This document shows positions 50,701-61,327 of a stretch of DNA of 64,000 nucleotides, piece after piece (positions within the stretch are counted from its first letter, which is position 1; each line of letters opens with the position of its first letter). The translations under genes and the position numbers were made by a program. The notes under the pieces were generated by a model. That model saw only the letters and a program-made list of their open reading frames with translations. It was not told the DNA's origin and did no database searches. The stretch lies in NCBI GenBank assembly GCA_002286855.1, contig NRSV01000042.1, positions 186,001 through 250,000 on the forward strand, written 5' to 3'. This DNA is from Bipolaris cookei (lineage: Eukaryota > Ascomycota > Dothideomycetes > Pleosporales > Pleosporaceae).

Positions 50701-51050
50701 GTGCTGAGCAAACAGAGGCCAAGCCTAAGCCTCTCGACCTGCAACGTGGCTTTGCTACCATTCCACTCAAGGGTATTGATGTGCCCTTCCACTCGACTTT
50801 CTTGCGTTCCGGTGTCAAGCCGTTCCGATCCTTCTTGCTTAAGAAGATCCACAAGACATCGATTGACCCGAGCAAGCTGGTGGGCAAGTACATCCCCAAT
50901 GTGACTGCGAAACCGTTTGCGTTGACCAAGGAGTACTTTGAGGATGTGTACAAGCTTACCAACTCTCCCAAGATTGGCAACATTCTGGCCAACTGGGAGA
51001 AGTATGAGGAGAGTGGAAAGGAAGAGGCCAAGACTGAGGCGGCTGCCTAA
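44741..51050 (+). CDS. FAS1: Fatty acid synthase subunit beta
   Basis: Beta chain of the fungal FAS. It carries acetyl transferase, enoyl reductase, dehydratase and malonyl/palmitoyl transferase activities. Two exons (44741-49916, 49966-51050) with a 49-nt intron give 2086 residues. The acetyl transferase nucleophile lies in [10 protein letters not shown] (Ser near 281). The FMN enoyl reductase barrel has VMVAGMTP and [13 protein letters not shown]. The hot-dog dehydratase contains [14 protein letters not shown] and [14 protein letters not shown]. The MPT domain starts [15 protein letters not shown], and its nucleophile lies in [13 protein letters not shown] near residue 1830, after the intron. 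The order and length match primary-metabolism FAS. It lies back to back with FAS2 and converges on the BRL1 gene. Confidence 0.97.
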
Positions 51051-51650
51051 GTTGAGTGACGATTGATGCGTCCTGTGTTGTCTTACGCGGGGTCAGATGA
51101 GCAAGCACAAGGATAAAAGGTAGGCGTTTGGGGGGGAGGGGCAAGTGGACGGGTGTATATGACGTAGACTTTGGTTTTGATATCCAGGCTTTGGAGAGGC
51201 TTATGCTGTATGAACTTTTATCCGTACGACGAACATTGAGTAATGCATTTGTTATCAGTTTTGAGAACAAATCTTTGTAACTTTTGCATATGCGCGATAT
51301 ATCCAGAACTCGATTTACGTCCATTTCTGGAAACAAAGGGGAACGCGTGACGCAACCAAGAGCCAAGAACCAAGAACCAAAATCAAGCTATGCTCCAAAC
51401 ACCGCTTTCGCCATTTTGTTATGCTTTGAGCAGTAAGGTCCCTTTAATTTAAGCTCCACCACCAGGTGTCAGTCCCATATGCCCTAGAACTTTTCCCTCA
51501 AAACACAACACAGAAAGCCACAAACAAGCATAGCTTGGAACCAACGAAGAAGATGAGAGAACAAACAGAAAGGGGTGTATAAATGACTCGAAATAAAGAT
51601 ACAAAGGGAAAAAAGAAAAAAAGAGAGAAACAGAGAAAGACATAGAAAGA
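51051..51650. other. 3' flanks of two convergent genes
   Basis: 600 bp between the stop codons of FAS1 and the BRL1-like gene. No gene seen. A purine-rich AAAGAGAGAAAC-type run lies at about 51600-51650. Confidence 0.5.
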
Positions 51651-53438
51651 CTACCTAAACAGATTCCTCTTTCGGGTAGTTCTACTACTGCCTTCAAGCA
51701 AGTGCGCAGAGGAAATTGGATCTGCCATGCTGTTTGATGTAGCAGAAGGTAGCTGAGGCATGGTATGTGCATGGATGAGGGGCGGAGCCGCCTCGATATG
51801 TCTCTGGCCAGTATACGGCGTATGTTGTGATTGGTAGGGTGGCAACTGTTGTTGTTGCCAGTTTTGCTGATACGGGTTGTGGTATCCTTGCTGTTGCTGC
51901 TGATGGTCCATATACGAGTTTGAGGCTACGCGATGGGGGGTTTGTGGCATGTAGTCGCCTTGCGAGTGTTGTGATTGTTGCTGCTGCTGTTGCTGCTGTT
52001 GTTGGGAACGGATGAGGCCAAAGGCCCAGTTTGAGAGATTGAAGCCACCAAAGATGATGATGGCTGTGAAGACCTGTGAAAAGTATGAATTAGCGGTTTG
52101 AATCACATCCGGGACTGGAAAATCTTGTTTCTGGGGCTTCAAGAGGTAAGAGGGATGGAACCAAGCATGCTCAATCTCTGTGTACTAGATATATGCAGGC
52201 TCGTTTGTCGGTCTCACCCCATACCAAAAAGCAGAAAGACTAGCACATACCATGGATTTATAGCTGAACTCCTCAACAAAACTGTTGAAAATCATAGCAA
52301 ATGTCTTTGCTGTCACACTTGCACGCGCAACCTTCTTAGGGTCACGGTTCATGCAAGTCTCCCACACACCACAGGCCTTTTCCATGGCCGGTACCACCTC
52401 CTCGGGCCGGCAGCGATTGCGATTGTACTCGGTGGCACAAGCAGCAATCTCCACCATGACCTCTGAGGCATGCTTGGAAGACTCAATGTCCACGTCGGTC
52501 ATGACGCCCGCCCATGCAGAGTAGACAATGTATATGAAGAGGCTGCCAAGGAACATGTTGACGGTGAGTTGGAGGTAGTAGGAGAGTACAGAAGGAAGGT
52601 TCGGATGGGCTTCGACCCACGACAAGAATCCACCGAGACTCATAGCAAAGGTTTGTTGAACAGGCCCCGCCTCTTTTGGGGCAATGGGTGGGCGGGCTTG
52701 ATCGTTGTCTGAGTCGTCAGCATCGTCATCACGAAGGGCGACTCGCTTCTTAGACCGCGATCGCTCGGAACGGCGCTTCACGATGCGGCTCTCTGCCTTT
52801 TTGGAGTAGGGCTTCTGAGGCTGGGGCTGGTCCTTGTCTCGTTCCCGCTCCTTGTCGCGATCCTTAGTCGGGCTGGGGGTCGACATGAAGGTCCGCTTGA
52901 ACCAGCTGTCGCGGCGGCCGCCCTTCCTGTCGGTATCGCCATTAGCCAGTCGTCCCATCTTGGTGACCAATTGTGTGTCTGGTGTGCCGATGTCGCTTTC
53001 TATCATCGGGGTGCCGGGGGTCTCGCCGCCTGAACTGAAGTCGATGTCGTGTGACGGGGTGCGCATCGACCACGGGCTGGGCTGGATGTGCGCGGGCAGC
53101 GAAGAGGCTGGTGTGGAGGGCAAGGGCTTGCTGAGGTCGCGGCTGAAGTATGTCATGCGGTTGTCGGGGTCGCGTAAACGAGTTGGTGTCGCAAAGCCGC
53201 CTTTGGAGGGGGAGTCGACGAGGGAGTGGGGGCCTGCGTGGCCCAACCAGGGCCCTGGGTTAGCCGTCGTGTTCCATCTTGCATGCCATGTGCGGAAATC
53301 AAGCCAACCGGTCGGAGAGTGCTTACGCTTCTTTTGCTGGCTGGCGGCGAGGAAGGGCGATTGTGCGTCAATGGGTCCCGTCTGATTTGTCCACTCAAAG
53401 TCCATGGGCGTAGTCGAAGGACGGTGGCTTCGCGACAT
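51651..53438 (-). CDS. BRL1/BRR6 family nuclear-envelope protein
   Basis: Integral membrane protein of the nuclear envelope/ER that helps fuse inner and outer membranes during nuclear pore assembly and affects lipid homeostasis. Two exons, 53438-52251 and 52073-51651, give 536 residues. The intron is unusually long for this window (177 nt) and partly open in frame. Residues ~1-270 are disordered, basic and Ser/Pro-rich. The family domain follows: a first membrane helix (YYLQLTVNMFLGSLFIYIVY), a lumenal loop with four conserved cysteines (CATEYNRNRC, then CGVWETC), and a second helix across the splice (VFTAIIIFGG). The C-terminal ~115 residues are Gln-rich, with a run of about ten Gln encoded at 51977-52008. 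Confidence 0.88.
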
Positions 53439-54029
53439 GATGTCTGCTGGCGACTGGGCCGTAGCAAAGGCCAGGCAAGAAAAGATTCGGGGGGGTGGGT
53501 TGTGTCGGAGCAGCGGGCGTTTGGCTGTTGTTGATCAACACCTGGGTTCCTGGGTGGCCACCTGCGGACTTCCGGCGCTAGTCTCCATTAGGACAATGGC
53601 GGTTGCGCTGGTGCAGCATGGGGAATATGCCACGAGCACTCTACGTTGGCACCACAAGCTGATCTGGCTCGTATCTACATTTAAACAATTTGGTTAGTTA
53701 CCCCGCTCTGCCAATGTACAAGTTATGTGTCCATTTCATTTCATTTCATTTCAATCTACAGTACAGTGGCCATCGCTCCCCATCCATACCTGTACCCCGC
53801 TGCACATCTCTCTCTGGAGTAGTAGGTAGGTGTAGTCTATTCCAAAATCTCAAATAGCAAACATGATTACCTACACATCCCACAAACAACTTGGACGCAC
53901 TCCGTCTTAGAGAATATTCATACAAACTACTTTGAGCCGAAAACGTGATCTGGAAGAAAGAAGAAAGAAGAAAAAATGCCTCCCAATTTTTTAAGTCTCA
54001 CAACAGTCATGGCTAGCCCCAGGCTTCCT
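53439..54029. other. Intergenic, no gene seen
   Basis: Promoter of the BRL1-like gene and 3' flank of the P450 gene. Contains a (CATTT)4 microsatellite at 53732-53751 and a GAAGAAA-rich purine run near 53953. Confidence 0.5.
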
Positions 54030-55594
54030 TTATGCTGGTGTGAGACCAACCTTGACGCCATTCAGCGAGCAAAGGGTCAGTGTTAGACCTTCCTGCCATG
54101 GCCCAGGGTCTCTGCTCTCAATGGCTTTGAATTCTTGTATAAGGCGGACAGTGACGTAGCTAGCTTCAATAAGCGCATACTGCTGGCCGAGACAGATACG
54201 TGGGCCACCGTTGAACGGAAGGTACTCCCACCCAGGACGCAGTGTCTCCCAGCGCTCCGGCTTGAACTCGTCAGCATCCGGTCCATAGATATCCTGACGG
54301 CGGTGCATTGTGTATGGTGAGTAGCCGACTGTTGTGCCCTTGGGAACGAAGAGCGGTGACCGGCCGTCGGGACCACCACCCAGGGGCAGCACAGTGTCAC
54401 GGATGGCGTATCGTGAGTTTCCAGGTACAACAGGGTGGATGCGAAGTGCTATATAATGCGCTTAGTATAGGCACGCTACTACTGGATCAGCCAAAACTTA
54501 CATTCGTTCAGGCACCACTTGACGTATTTGAAATTCTTCAGTTCTGAGTATGTTGGTGTGCGTCCCTCAAGTGTGGCAACCTCCTCCCTAAGCTTTGCGA
54601 AGATTTCAGGGTTCTTGGAAATAGCAAAGAACATGTTGCTCAGCAAACTCGCAGTCGTATCTCGCCCAGCAAGCAGGATGTTGATGAGCTCTTCGCGTAT
54701 TCTCTTCTTGTCCGTCGTCTGCTTTGCCACCTCCTGGATGAAGTAATACTTGTCGCCGCCAGCCATCTTTTCAGCATCCAAATTCTGTCTGAACTGCAGA
54801 GCATCGTCGACAAATTTCTCAATGTATGTGTGGCAGATTTCGATGGCCTTCTTGCCTTCAACATTTCTCCTGAAGCGATCAAAAGGGCCGTAGCGAGCGC
54901 GGACGGTAATATCTTCTTGTGCAAAGTTGAATGCCTTACCAAAGATGGCATCTTCATTGTCGACGTCTTCCTGACCAAGCATGCGAAGTGAGTCAGTCGA
55001 GTGGTTGAACAGAAATTCGGTTGCGGTGTCAAGCGTCAGGTGAAAGAAGAGAACTTGCAAGTCGACTGTCGAGCCATCCTTGGGAATATGCTTGAGCATG
55101 AGGTTGAAGTGGCGTTCGAAAGTATCAATGTCGGCAACCTGGTCGCGTGCAAAGTTGGGGCGTAGGAGATGACGGCTGTTGGCCCAGCGGTCGCCATCTG
55201 CGTTGAAAATACCATGACCCAAAAGAGGACCAAAAGTAGGCTGTCGGTGGGCAAAGCTGTAGTCCTTGAATCTCAAACTCAAGACGGCCTTGATGTTTTC
55301 GGGCTCGCAGGTCGTGATGTAAGGCTGGTTGACGATTCGGTTGTGGTAAGTGTTGCCGAGCCTCTCGTAGCGCTTCTTGCTTTCTTGCAAGGTGGTGTGG
55401 TTTTTGCTATACTGTGCCATGGCCTTCATGACATCGAGTCCCAGAATGGGGTCCTTGTGAAATTGGGCCTTGCATGGCTGGCAGCCGTGCTCCTTCTTGA
55501 AGCGGCGGCGTGCGAGGTAGAGTGCGATGCGGGTATACAGAAAGTAGGAAACGGCAGCACCCGCAAGAATGACGATGAGCGGCGATTGCGCCAT
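54030..55594 (-). CDS. Cytochrome P450, CYP52-like alkane/fatty-acid omega-hydroxylase
   Basis: Haem monooxygenase anchored in the ER; members of this group hydroxylate the terminal carbon of n-alkanes or fatty acids. Two exons, 55594-54502 and 54448-54030, give 503 residues. The N-terminal membrane anchor covers residues ~5-22. The I-helix motif AGRDTT lies at 309-314. The ExxR motif (E364-R367) is split by the intron, and PERW of the meander follows. The haem loop [12 protein letters not shown] has its axial Cys near residue 450. The early motif [22 protein letters not shown] is also typical of CYP52-type enzymes. Proximity to the FAS genes is suggestive but unproven; the substrate is inference. 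Confidence 0.88.
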
Positions 55595-56310
55595 TGTGTC
55601 TGGAGGATTGGGACTTTGTTGAGCGAGCGGATGGACGTGTGGAGGGGGAAGTCAACGGGACGTGTAGATGGATTGGCCTTTTAATCAATGGCACAGAGAT
55701 ACGACTCGATGGTGGAGTAGTAGAGGTTCACGTTACTGTCGGCTTCTCCGATCAAGGTCTTTTTCCAGATGTCCACAGGAATGGGCAAAATGCGTTCTTT
55801 CTGTGGTAACGAAAGTGCGGTCGTGCGAGTTACTCGGCCGAGCTGTAGTCGAATTTAGTTATCGTTGTGGAATACCAGGCTTCTCCACAATCAGCAAGGC
55901 TCGCAAAGTTCACTCTTTTTGGAACCTGAATGGATGTGCAACAGGGAGAGAGTATGCCAAGAGGGGGCAGATGTGCTTCTTATAGACTCGGAAGCGGTCG
56001 GTCAAGATTACATTTTGGACAATGCCAGCGACGGCGACGGGACCGTTAGCCATTCTAGCAGTAAGCTCCGAGACAAGAAACATCGGCATAGGCGGACTAC
56101 GTAAGTGTACGCAGTGTACGCTCGGTGATGCCGATGTGGCTGCAATGCTCCGACGAGCGCTAGGGGCAAAGCCGGTATCCGATTGGCCACACCACCACCC
56201 GACATAGTGGGAGCGTCGCATTTGGGGCAACGACCGTACCGCCGCTTGTATTCACCCGCCTTCGGAAAATGCGGCACTTCTTAATCATCCGCTTCGGAAT
56301 TCTTATTTTG
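55595..56310. other. Promoter of the P450 gene, no gene seen
   Basis: Several overlapping chance frames with no domain. The SINE fragment begins at the right edge. Confidence 0.45.
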
Positions 56311-56325
56311 TGGAGCATCCGTGTA

Positions 56326-56485
56326 TCATTATTCCATTAGAGTCTACATGCAGTCAGGGACTATGTAAGTCTTTAGTTAAGTGCCGTTCTAGGTATAGTT
56401 TGTTCTTAGTGAGGGTGTTCTCTGTGTAGTGCTACTGTTGTGCTTTGGCTTCTGTCTGCGGGCAGCGTTGCTGCTTAGAGATGCC
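56326..56485 (-). mobile_element. 5'-truncated SINE fragment with 15-bp target duplication
   Basis: About 160 bp matching the 3' third of the SINE copies at 20973 and 23840, in minus orientation. It includes the simple tail (ATCATTATTCC), the ATTAGAGTCTACATGCAG block and the GTAGTGCTACTGTTGTGCTT block, clearly diverged. It is flanked by exact 15-bp direct repeats TGGAGCATCCGTGTA (56311-56325 and 56486-56500). The 5' truncation plus long target duplication is the signature of target-primed reverse transcription. Confidence 0.85.
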
Positions 56486-56556
56486 TGGAGCATCCGTGTA
56501 GTATGTGGGTAAGCATGCTTGTGTATGTTTCTACTATGTAGTGTGTGTGCGTTCGT

Positions 56557-56760
56557 ATGTATACGGATGTACGTCGACTAGACACCAAACACAATGCCAT
56601 AAAACCAACCATCTCTAAGGTCAACAAAGCCCGCATCCAATCAATTTGCATGCGTTGTCGTCATGCATTTCCCAATGTTGATGCCTTGGACCTTCGTAAA
56701 AAAATCACATCGACAGGGGACCCCATCCACGTCGTCAGCCTATGCGGGCCCTGTGTGTAA
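56557..56760 (+). CDS. Small ORF with two CxxC pairs, doubtful
   Basis: 67 codons from ATG 56557. Two cysteine pairs, CMRC and CGPC, lie about 34 residues apart, which could bind zinc. There is no signal peptide. It sits between the SINE fragment and the UstYa-like gene and converges on the latter. I do not recognise it; it may be a relic or chance frame. Confidence 0.2.
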   Translation: MYTDVRRLDTKHNAIKPTISKVNKARIQSICMRCRHAFPNVDALDLRKKITSTGDPIHVVSLCGPCV

Positions 56761-56857
56761 ATCCTCCTGTACTACACACTCTGGCACCCTACATCTTCTT
56801 CACATGCTCCTCACACTTTGAAGAAATCTTTAATACCGAGGAGCCCTGTGCCTCGCC

Positions 56858-57787
56858 TTAACCCGACGAGATCCACTTCATGTGATTGATCGTTTCCCTC
56901 TCCAGGTACTCGTACACCTGCCCATAGTCTTTGCACACGTGTTTGGCGTCCCATCCGTCACTCCCTCCTAGGTCCTGCCCATGCTCGTCGCCTGGAAAGC
57001 TCGTCGCCGCTCCCTCGAGCGCTACATCTCCCGCACACATTATTGCCTGTCTAATATACTCAAAACAGTGGTTGATGTGCCACGGCTTTTTGATAGGGTC
57101 TGCCGATGCCGGTGAGGCAACCGTAAGCTTCATGGTGTTATACGCTTCAAGTATCGTGTACAGGCAGTGTAACTGATGCGTAACTGACGTAGTGAATACC
57201 GTGTGATTGGGGTAATCATGGATTGGATGCGGTAGGTTGGAGTATTCTGACGCATTCTTTACTTCGACATAGCCAAGGCCCTCTTTGACTCGGTCAGCAC
57301 TGTTCGTATCCGAAAACGAGTAGCTTCATCCCGTACCTGGAACGATGCTCAGCCAAGCATGCTGCGTCTCCTTGCTCCAAAAATCCGTCGGCTCCTCAGG
57401 AGCAAACACAGTATTGGGCTTGAAACTAACAATCTGCTGGCCAAATGTTGGCGCAAAACCAGTAACGTCACCGGCAAGCTCGTAGAGATGACCCTTCTCG
57501 TATCTTTGCCATCTCTTCTCGGCCAGGAGCCCTACAATCACCAACAAAAGTGTAGTGTCGACCATCCACCGATACCTCCTCAACCACGTCCACACCGTTT
57601 TCCTTCTCCGCCGAGACTGAGCGGCATTTTCTGTGTCCCACTCGTCACCGACCTCTGTGCTCGAATCGGAGCCATCAACGACATTGTGCAGCGCGTCATA
57701 TCGCTGACGATGCTTCGAAGTATCATTTGTCGCAAACTCCATGGTGGACGCGCCGTGGCTTGGTTTGTAAGGTGCAATTGCTGACAT
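56858..57787 (-). CDS. UstYa family (DUF3328) oxidase-like protein
   Basis: Single-pass membrane protein of the UstYa/UstYb family, whose studied members catalyse oxidative cyclisation or tailoring in fungal peptide pathways such as ustiloxin and cyclochlorotine. Two exons, 57787-57337 and 57288-56858, give 293 residues. The N terminus is cytosolic and basic. One helix lies at ~76-89. The lumenal domain carries the two family signatures, HQLHC at 188-192 and HINHC at 221-225, followed by YIRQAIMC. The intron join gives the usual VPG-to-VKEGLGYV continuity. All motif His and Cys residues are intact. I see no repeat-type precursor peptide gene, partner UstYa gene or peptidase next to it. Confidence 0.88.
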
Positions 57788-58399
57788 TGTGAATAGTTAA
57801 TCTTTTGTGGATATGTACCATTTTAGTATATAAAAGCGAAGCGGCGCTTGTGTGGCATCATCTTCATCGCTGCAAATGATCAAACGCGTTTTGCGGCACT
57901 AATCGTTCGATGTTACACATTGAGCCTCGGGCGTCTTAGTGTCCGGTGATACTTTTCTTGGTATCGTTAGCAGCAATCAGTCATCTTAGCAGAGGCATAG
58001 TATGTGTGGTGTGTATGCAAGAGCGCCTCAATGCTGGCAACATCTGCTCGTGAAAAAGCGCGAGGGTGGGAGTAGTCACATACAGGGACAGCTCAACACA
58101 ATGCGCTGCAAGTATCGTGTTCCTGATTCGACAAAGCACTCATTTTCACAATCTCAGTACATCGCTTAGCATGGAAAGGAAATATAGGTAACAATCTTTT
58201 CATAGTAGCCTGGTCAACGGTAGGCAGACCAAGGCGCTGTACAAATTAGGAAGTAGGTACACGAGGCAATAATATCGTCATCGGCCTTGGCAGATGCTGA
58301 CGCGCCCATTCGTCCCTACTTGCACGACCTCAAACCCAGCTGATACCCAGTCACAAGACCGGATCTATCTTTCGCGCAGCATCAGCATACCGAATTCAC
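57788..58399. other. Promoter of the UstYa-like gene, otherwise empty
   Basis: A TATATAAAAG-like box lies at about 57827, 40 bases upstream of the UstYa start codon (palindromic core, readable on both strands). Nothing else coding is seen. Confidence 0.45.
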
Positions 58400-60388
58400 T
58401 TACTCAAAAATTCGCAAGTGTCGCTCATCGGTGTCGTGGTTTGGTGAACGGAGAATGGAGGTCGGTTTGCCACCCTTCAGTGCCTGTGCAGCGTGCTCTT
58501 TGGCTGCAAGCAGCGACTCTTTAGCGGTATCATTGTTCGTGACAAGATCCAGAGCCCTAATCGACGATTCTTTGGGCTGAGAATATGCGCTTTCTGCCGA
58601 TGCAGCCTGACTTCGGGTGTGCTTCCGCTTCTTAGCTATTTCATAAGAATCTTGTCGCTCAAACGGCCTTGGCGAGACTTTTCCTAAACGAAGAAGGCGG
58701 GCATGGGCTGTAGTAACAGAGTCGCGATGACCATGGAAGCGCGTGTCTGTTTCTTCGAGGCTTGAGAGATGGCGAGCCATTGTGGGGTGCTTGTTCCATC
58801 TTCCCTTGCGCTGAATTTTAGGGTTCCGTACGAGTAATGATTGTTCTGAAGGTTGTAACAAATTCTGGCCAACATACGGGAGTGTTTCGTCCATGACATC
58901 TCCTCTTGAAACATCTCCGCTGGAAACATCTCCATTCAGGGGCACACTTGCAGGACGAGACGGATGGTAAGAAGAAGTGGTACTGGTAACCTGGCCATTC
59001 GAAGGCGCTAATAGCGGTACATCTTCTTTATCCTCTACATTGCAGTCAAAGCCCGTGGTTCGGCCATCGTCGTCTAGAAAAACTACAATCGTGGACTTGA
59101 AGCTGTCTGATGCGCCATTCCAGCTTCCAAACCAGCCTGCAAGCTTGGGATTGACCCGCTCAAGACCCCGCCTGGCAGACGGACTTACCATTTCCAAAGA
59201 GTGGCTTGCAGAAGAGCTTCGCCGCCCTCTCCCTCTTACTTTCTGCTCCAGCAGCACATCATCCCATACCACTTCATAGCTACTGGTCTTCGTTTCTATG
59301 GTTTGCATCGTCGGTGTGGCTAGATCGGGTCCTTCCTCGTTGGTAATGTCGTGTGCGTCCCATGAGGGCGTGATGGCGATAATATGTATATCTGTTCGTG
59401 TGATCGCCGGGTCTGCTACACTGCTCTTCACTGTGCGAATTGTGTCCGGGCACAATAAATAATTACTGGCAGCTCTTCTTCGTGTATTGGTTGGTCTGGA
59501 GAGCGTTTTGACGTCGTGCTTCGAAGCCTAGTCTAAGCTCTTCGGTATAATAACTCTACTCGAGACCTGGGAAGAGGGTTTAGAGCCATTCTCTTCGAAA
59601 TCGACAGTCTTGATGCGACAAAGTGTCTTGAAGTCATGATCTTCTGTGTTCCTTCGTAATCCATCAAGCGACGTGATAGTGTCGCTCTTCGCTCTCTTCT
59701 TGATACAAGACTTCAAGGGTGAGTACCAATCGTGTGACCTTGGATTCATGTATGCCTTGGCTAGGTCTGGATCCGAGTTGGGGTTTACCGCTGTGGATCT
59801 AGTTAGGATCGGCCTCATTCTAGTCAATATTCCATCCGTCGCCAGTCTACGGCAAGGCTGGCTAGGTCTCGGAGGATGTTTGGAAACAGGTTCTGTTCGC
59901 TCAAAGAGAAGGCTTTGAGAGCTTGAAGATGGTTTTGTAGCCTCTTCTGTAACCGTCCCAAGTCCATTACGTGAGCTGTCAAAAGGCCATGGTATGGCAA
60001 TGGGAGATGACTGCAGTGGAGTAGGCGATAGAGATAAGGCTACATGTTCTGGGTGGTACATGTCATCTTTTGACCGGAATGCGCTCAGCGCTGTGACTGA
60101 CGTCTTTTGTTCTCTCGGTATACCGCTCGAGACGGTCAGACCGCTGGTACACCTCTTCAGTGAACTCCTGGGAATCGTTTCTAGGCTTGGATTGGTGGCA
60201 TCTCCTTCGGTATGGCCTTCGTCTTTCTCGATGTCGCTGGTGAGAGGACGGGGAAATCCTGAAGAAGATTCTCCATCTCCACTCAAGTTTGGCGATGGCG
60301 TTTCCGAAGGAGTGGGCTGATCAGGTACAAGATATGAGACAAGTGTGGTGATTAGGTTGTCGCTAGAAGTTCTAAGCATGGCTTCCAT
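58400..60388 (-). CDS. Serine-rich protein of unknown function, reading frame split by one TAG
   Basis: I do not recognise a domain. From ATG 60388 a single frame runs 663 codons to 58400, broken only by TAG at 59528-59530. The part before it (286 codons) is Ser/Pro-rich and disordered, with KSCIKKRAKSDTITSLDGL and CRIKTVDFEENG. The part after it starts without an ATG and continues in the same frame with TRTDIHIIAITPSWDAHD, YEVVWDDVL and FKSTIVVFLDDD. It ends in a basic region and KPTSILRSPNHD. Either a CAG-to-TAG nonsense change occurred, or a poorly marked intron removes about 120 bases here (acceptor CGCACAG near 59439). No signal peptide or membrane helix. The coordinates treat it as one gene. 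Confidence 0.6.
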
Positions 60389-61327
60389 GAGCGCTGGAAC
60401 AGCTACAAAGGCAGGCCCTTATACCCAAGGGTAGAGAGTTGTTTGTTCACTGTTAGAAATGATTGTTCAAATAGGACTTAAGAATTTCCGTGATATCGAT
60501 GAGGGTTTAAGGAGAGGGTGAAGTCGAAGTGACATGTATACCTGTTCACTTTGCTACACAAGAGACAGCCATAACGAGGGAAAGTGTACGCTGAGAAACG
60601 GAAAGAGTGCGCCATGGTCTCACCATGTCTATTTCCTCCGGGGTTCAACTATTTGGTTTATAGAAGCCGCGCCTTGAGCAATGTACAAACGTTACGTGTA
60701 GTGAGTTAATGACTTCACGTGAAGCTGGCCGGCATTGCAGTACGCGAAGGTAGCTGTAAGTACCAGACATTCTCATTAGCGTAATGTGGATACAGACAGT
60801 AACAATGTGTGGTATGCATGTGAGTACCGTACGTGCGCGTACACAGATCTATCCGCATGCGCCACCACCCAATGGGGGAGGCTGTGTTCCTCGGCAAACT
60901 CTCCGTTAGCCATTCACAGCCCCTCTACGGACAACGTGTGCTTCCATCCCCCACGCCTGCGCGTCACTTTCAACGCAGCCACAAGGGGTTTCCCTTGCTA
61001 GGACGTATGCCTGAATGTTCCTTAATAGCATTCTAGCAAAAGCATTCGTCCCCGCATCCCCCAATCTTAACGCTATGCGCCCGCCCCATGGCTAAACTGA
61101 GCCACTATGTAGCTCCAGCATGAGAACTATTGCCTCGCTATCCACGGCCAAACAAACAGCGCACGTGTGGTGCGGGTGATGAACGCGTAGCTAGGATGTC
61201 ATCCTTTACCCGACTGGCCGTTCATGTCCATCCCGCGCTCTATCTCACCTTGCAGCTATTAATATAGCCAGATGATGGCCCCTCGAGCTCCCCTGTTGAG
61301 GCACGCGACAGTAGGCTAGCCATCGGA
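60389..61327. other. Divergent promoter region, no gene seen
   Basis: Upstream flanks of the Ser-rich gene and of the secreted esterase-like gene. Short frames near 60786-61036 on both strands have no protein signal. Confidence 0.45.

Noticed and set aside
37645..51050. Mycotoxin-type FAS pair (HexA/HexB-like) of a secondary metabolite cluster
   Set aside because: Domain order, length and the divergent arrangement match primary FAS, and no polyketide synthase or cluster regulator is nearby.
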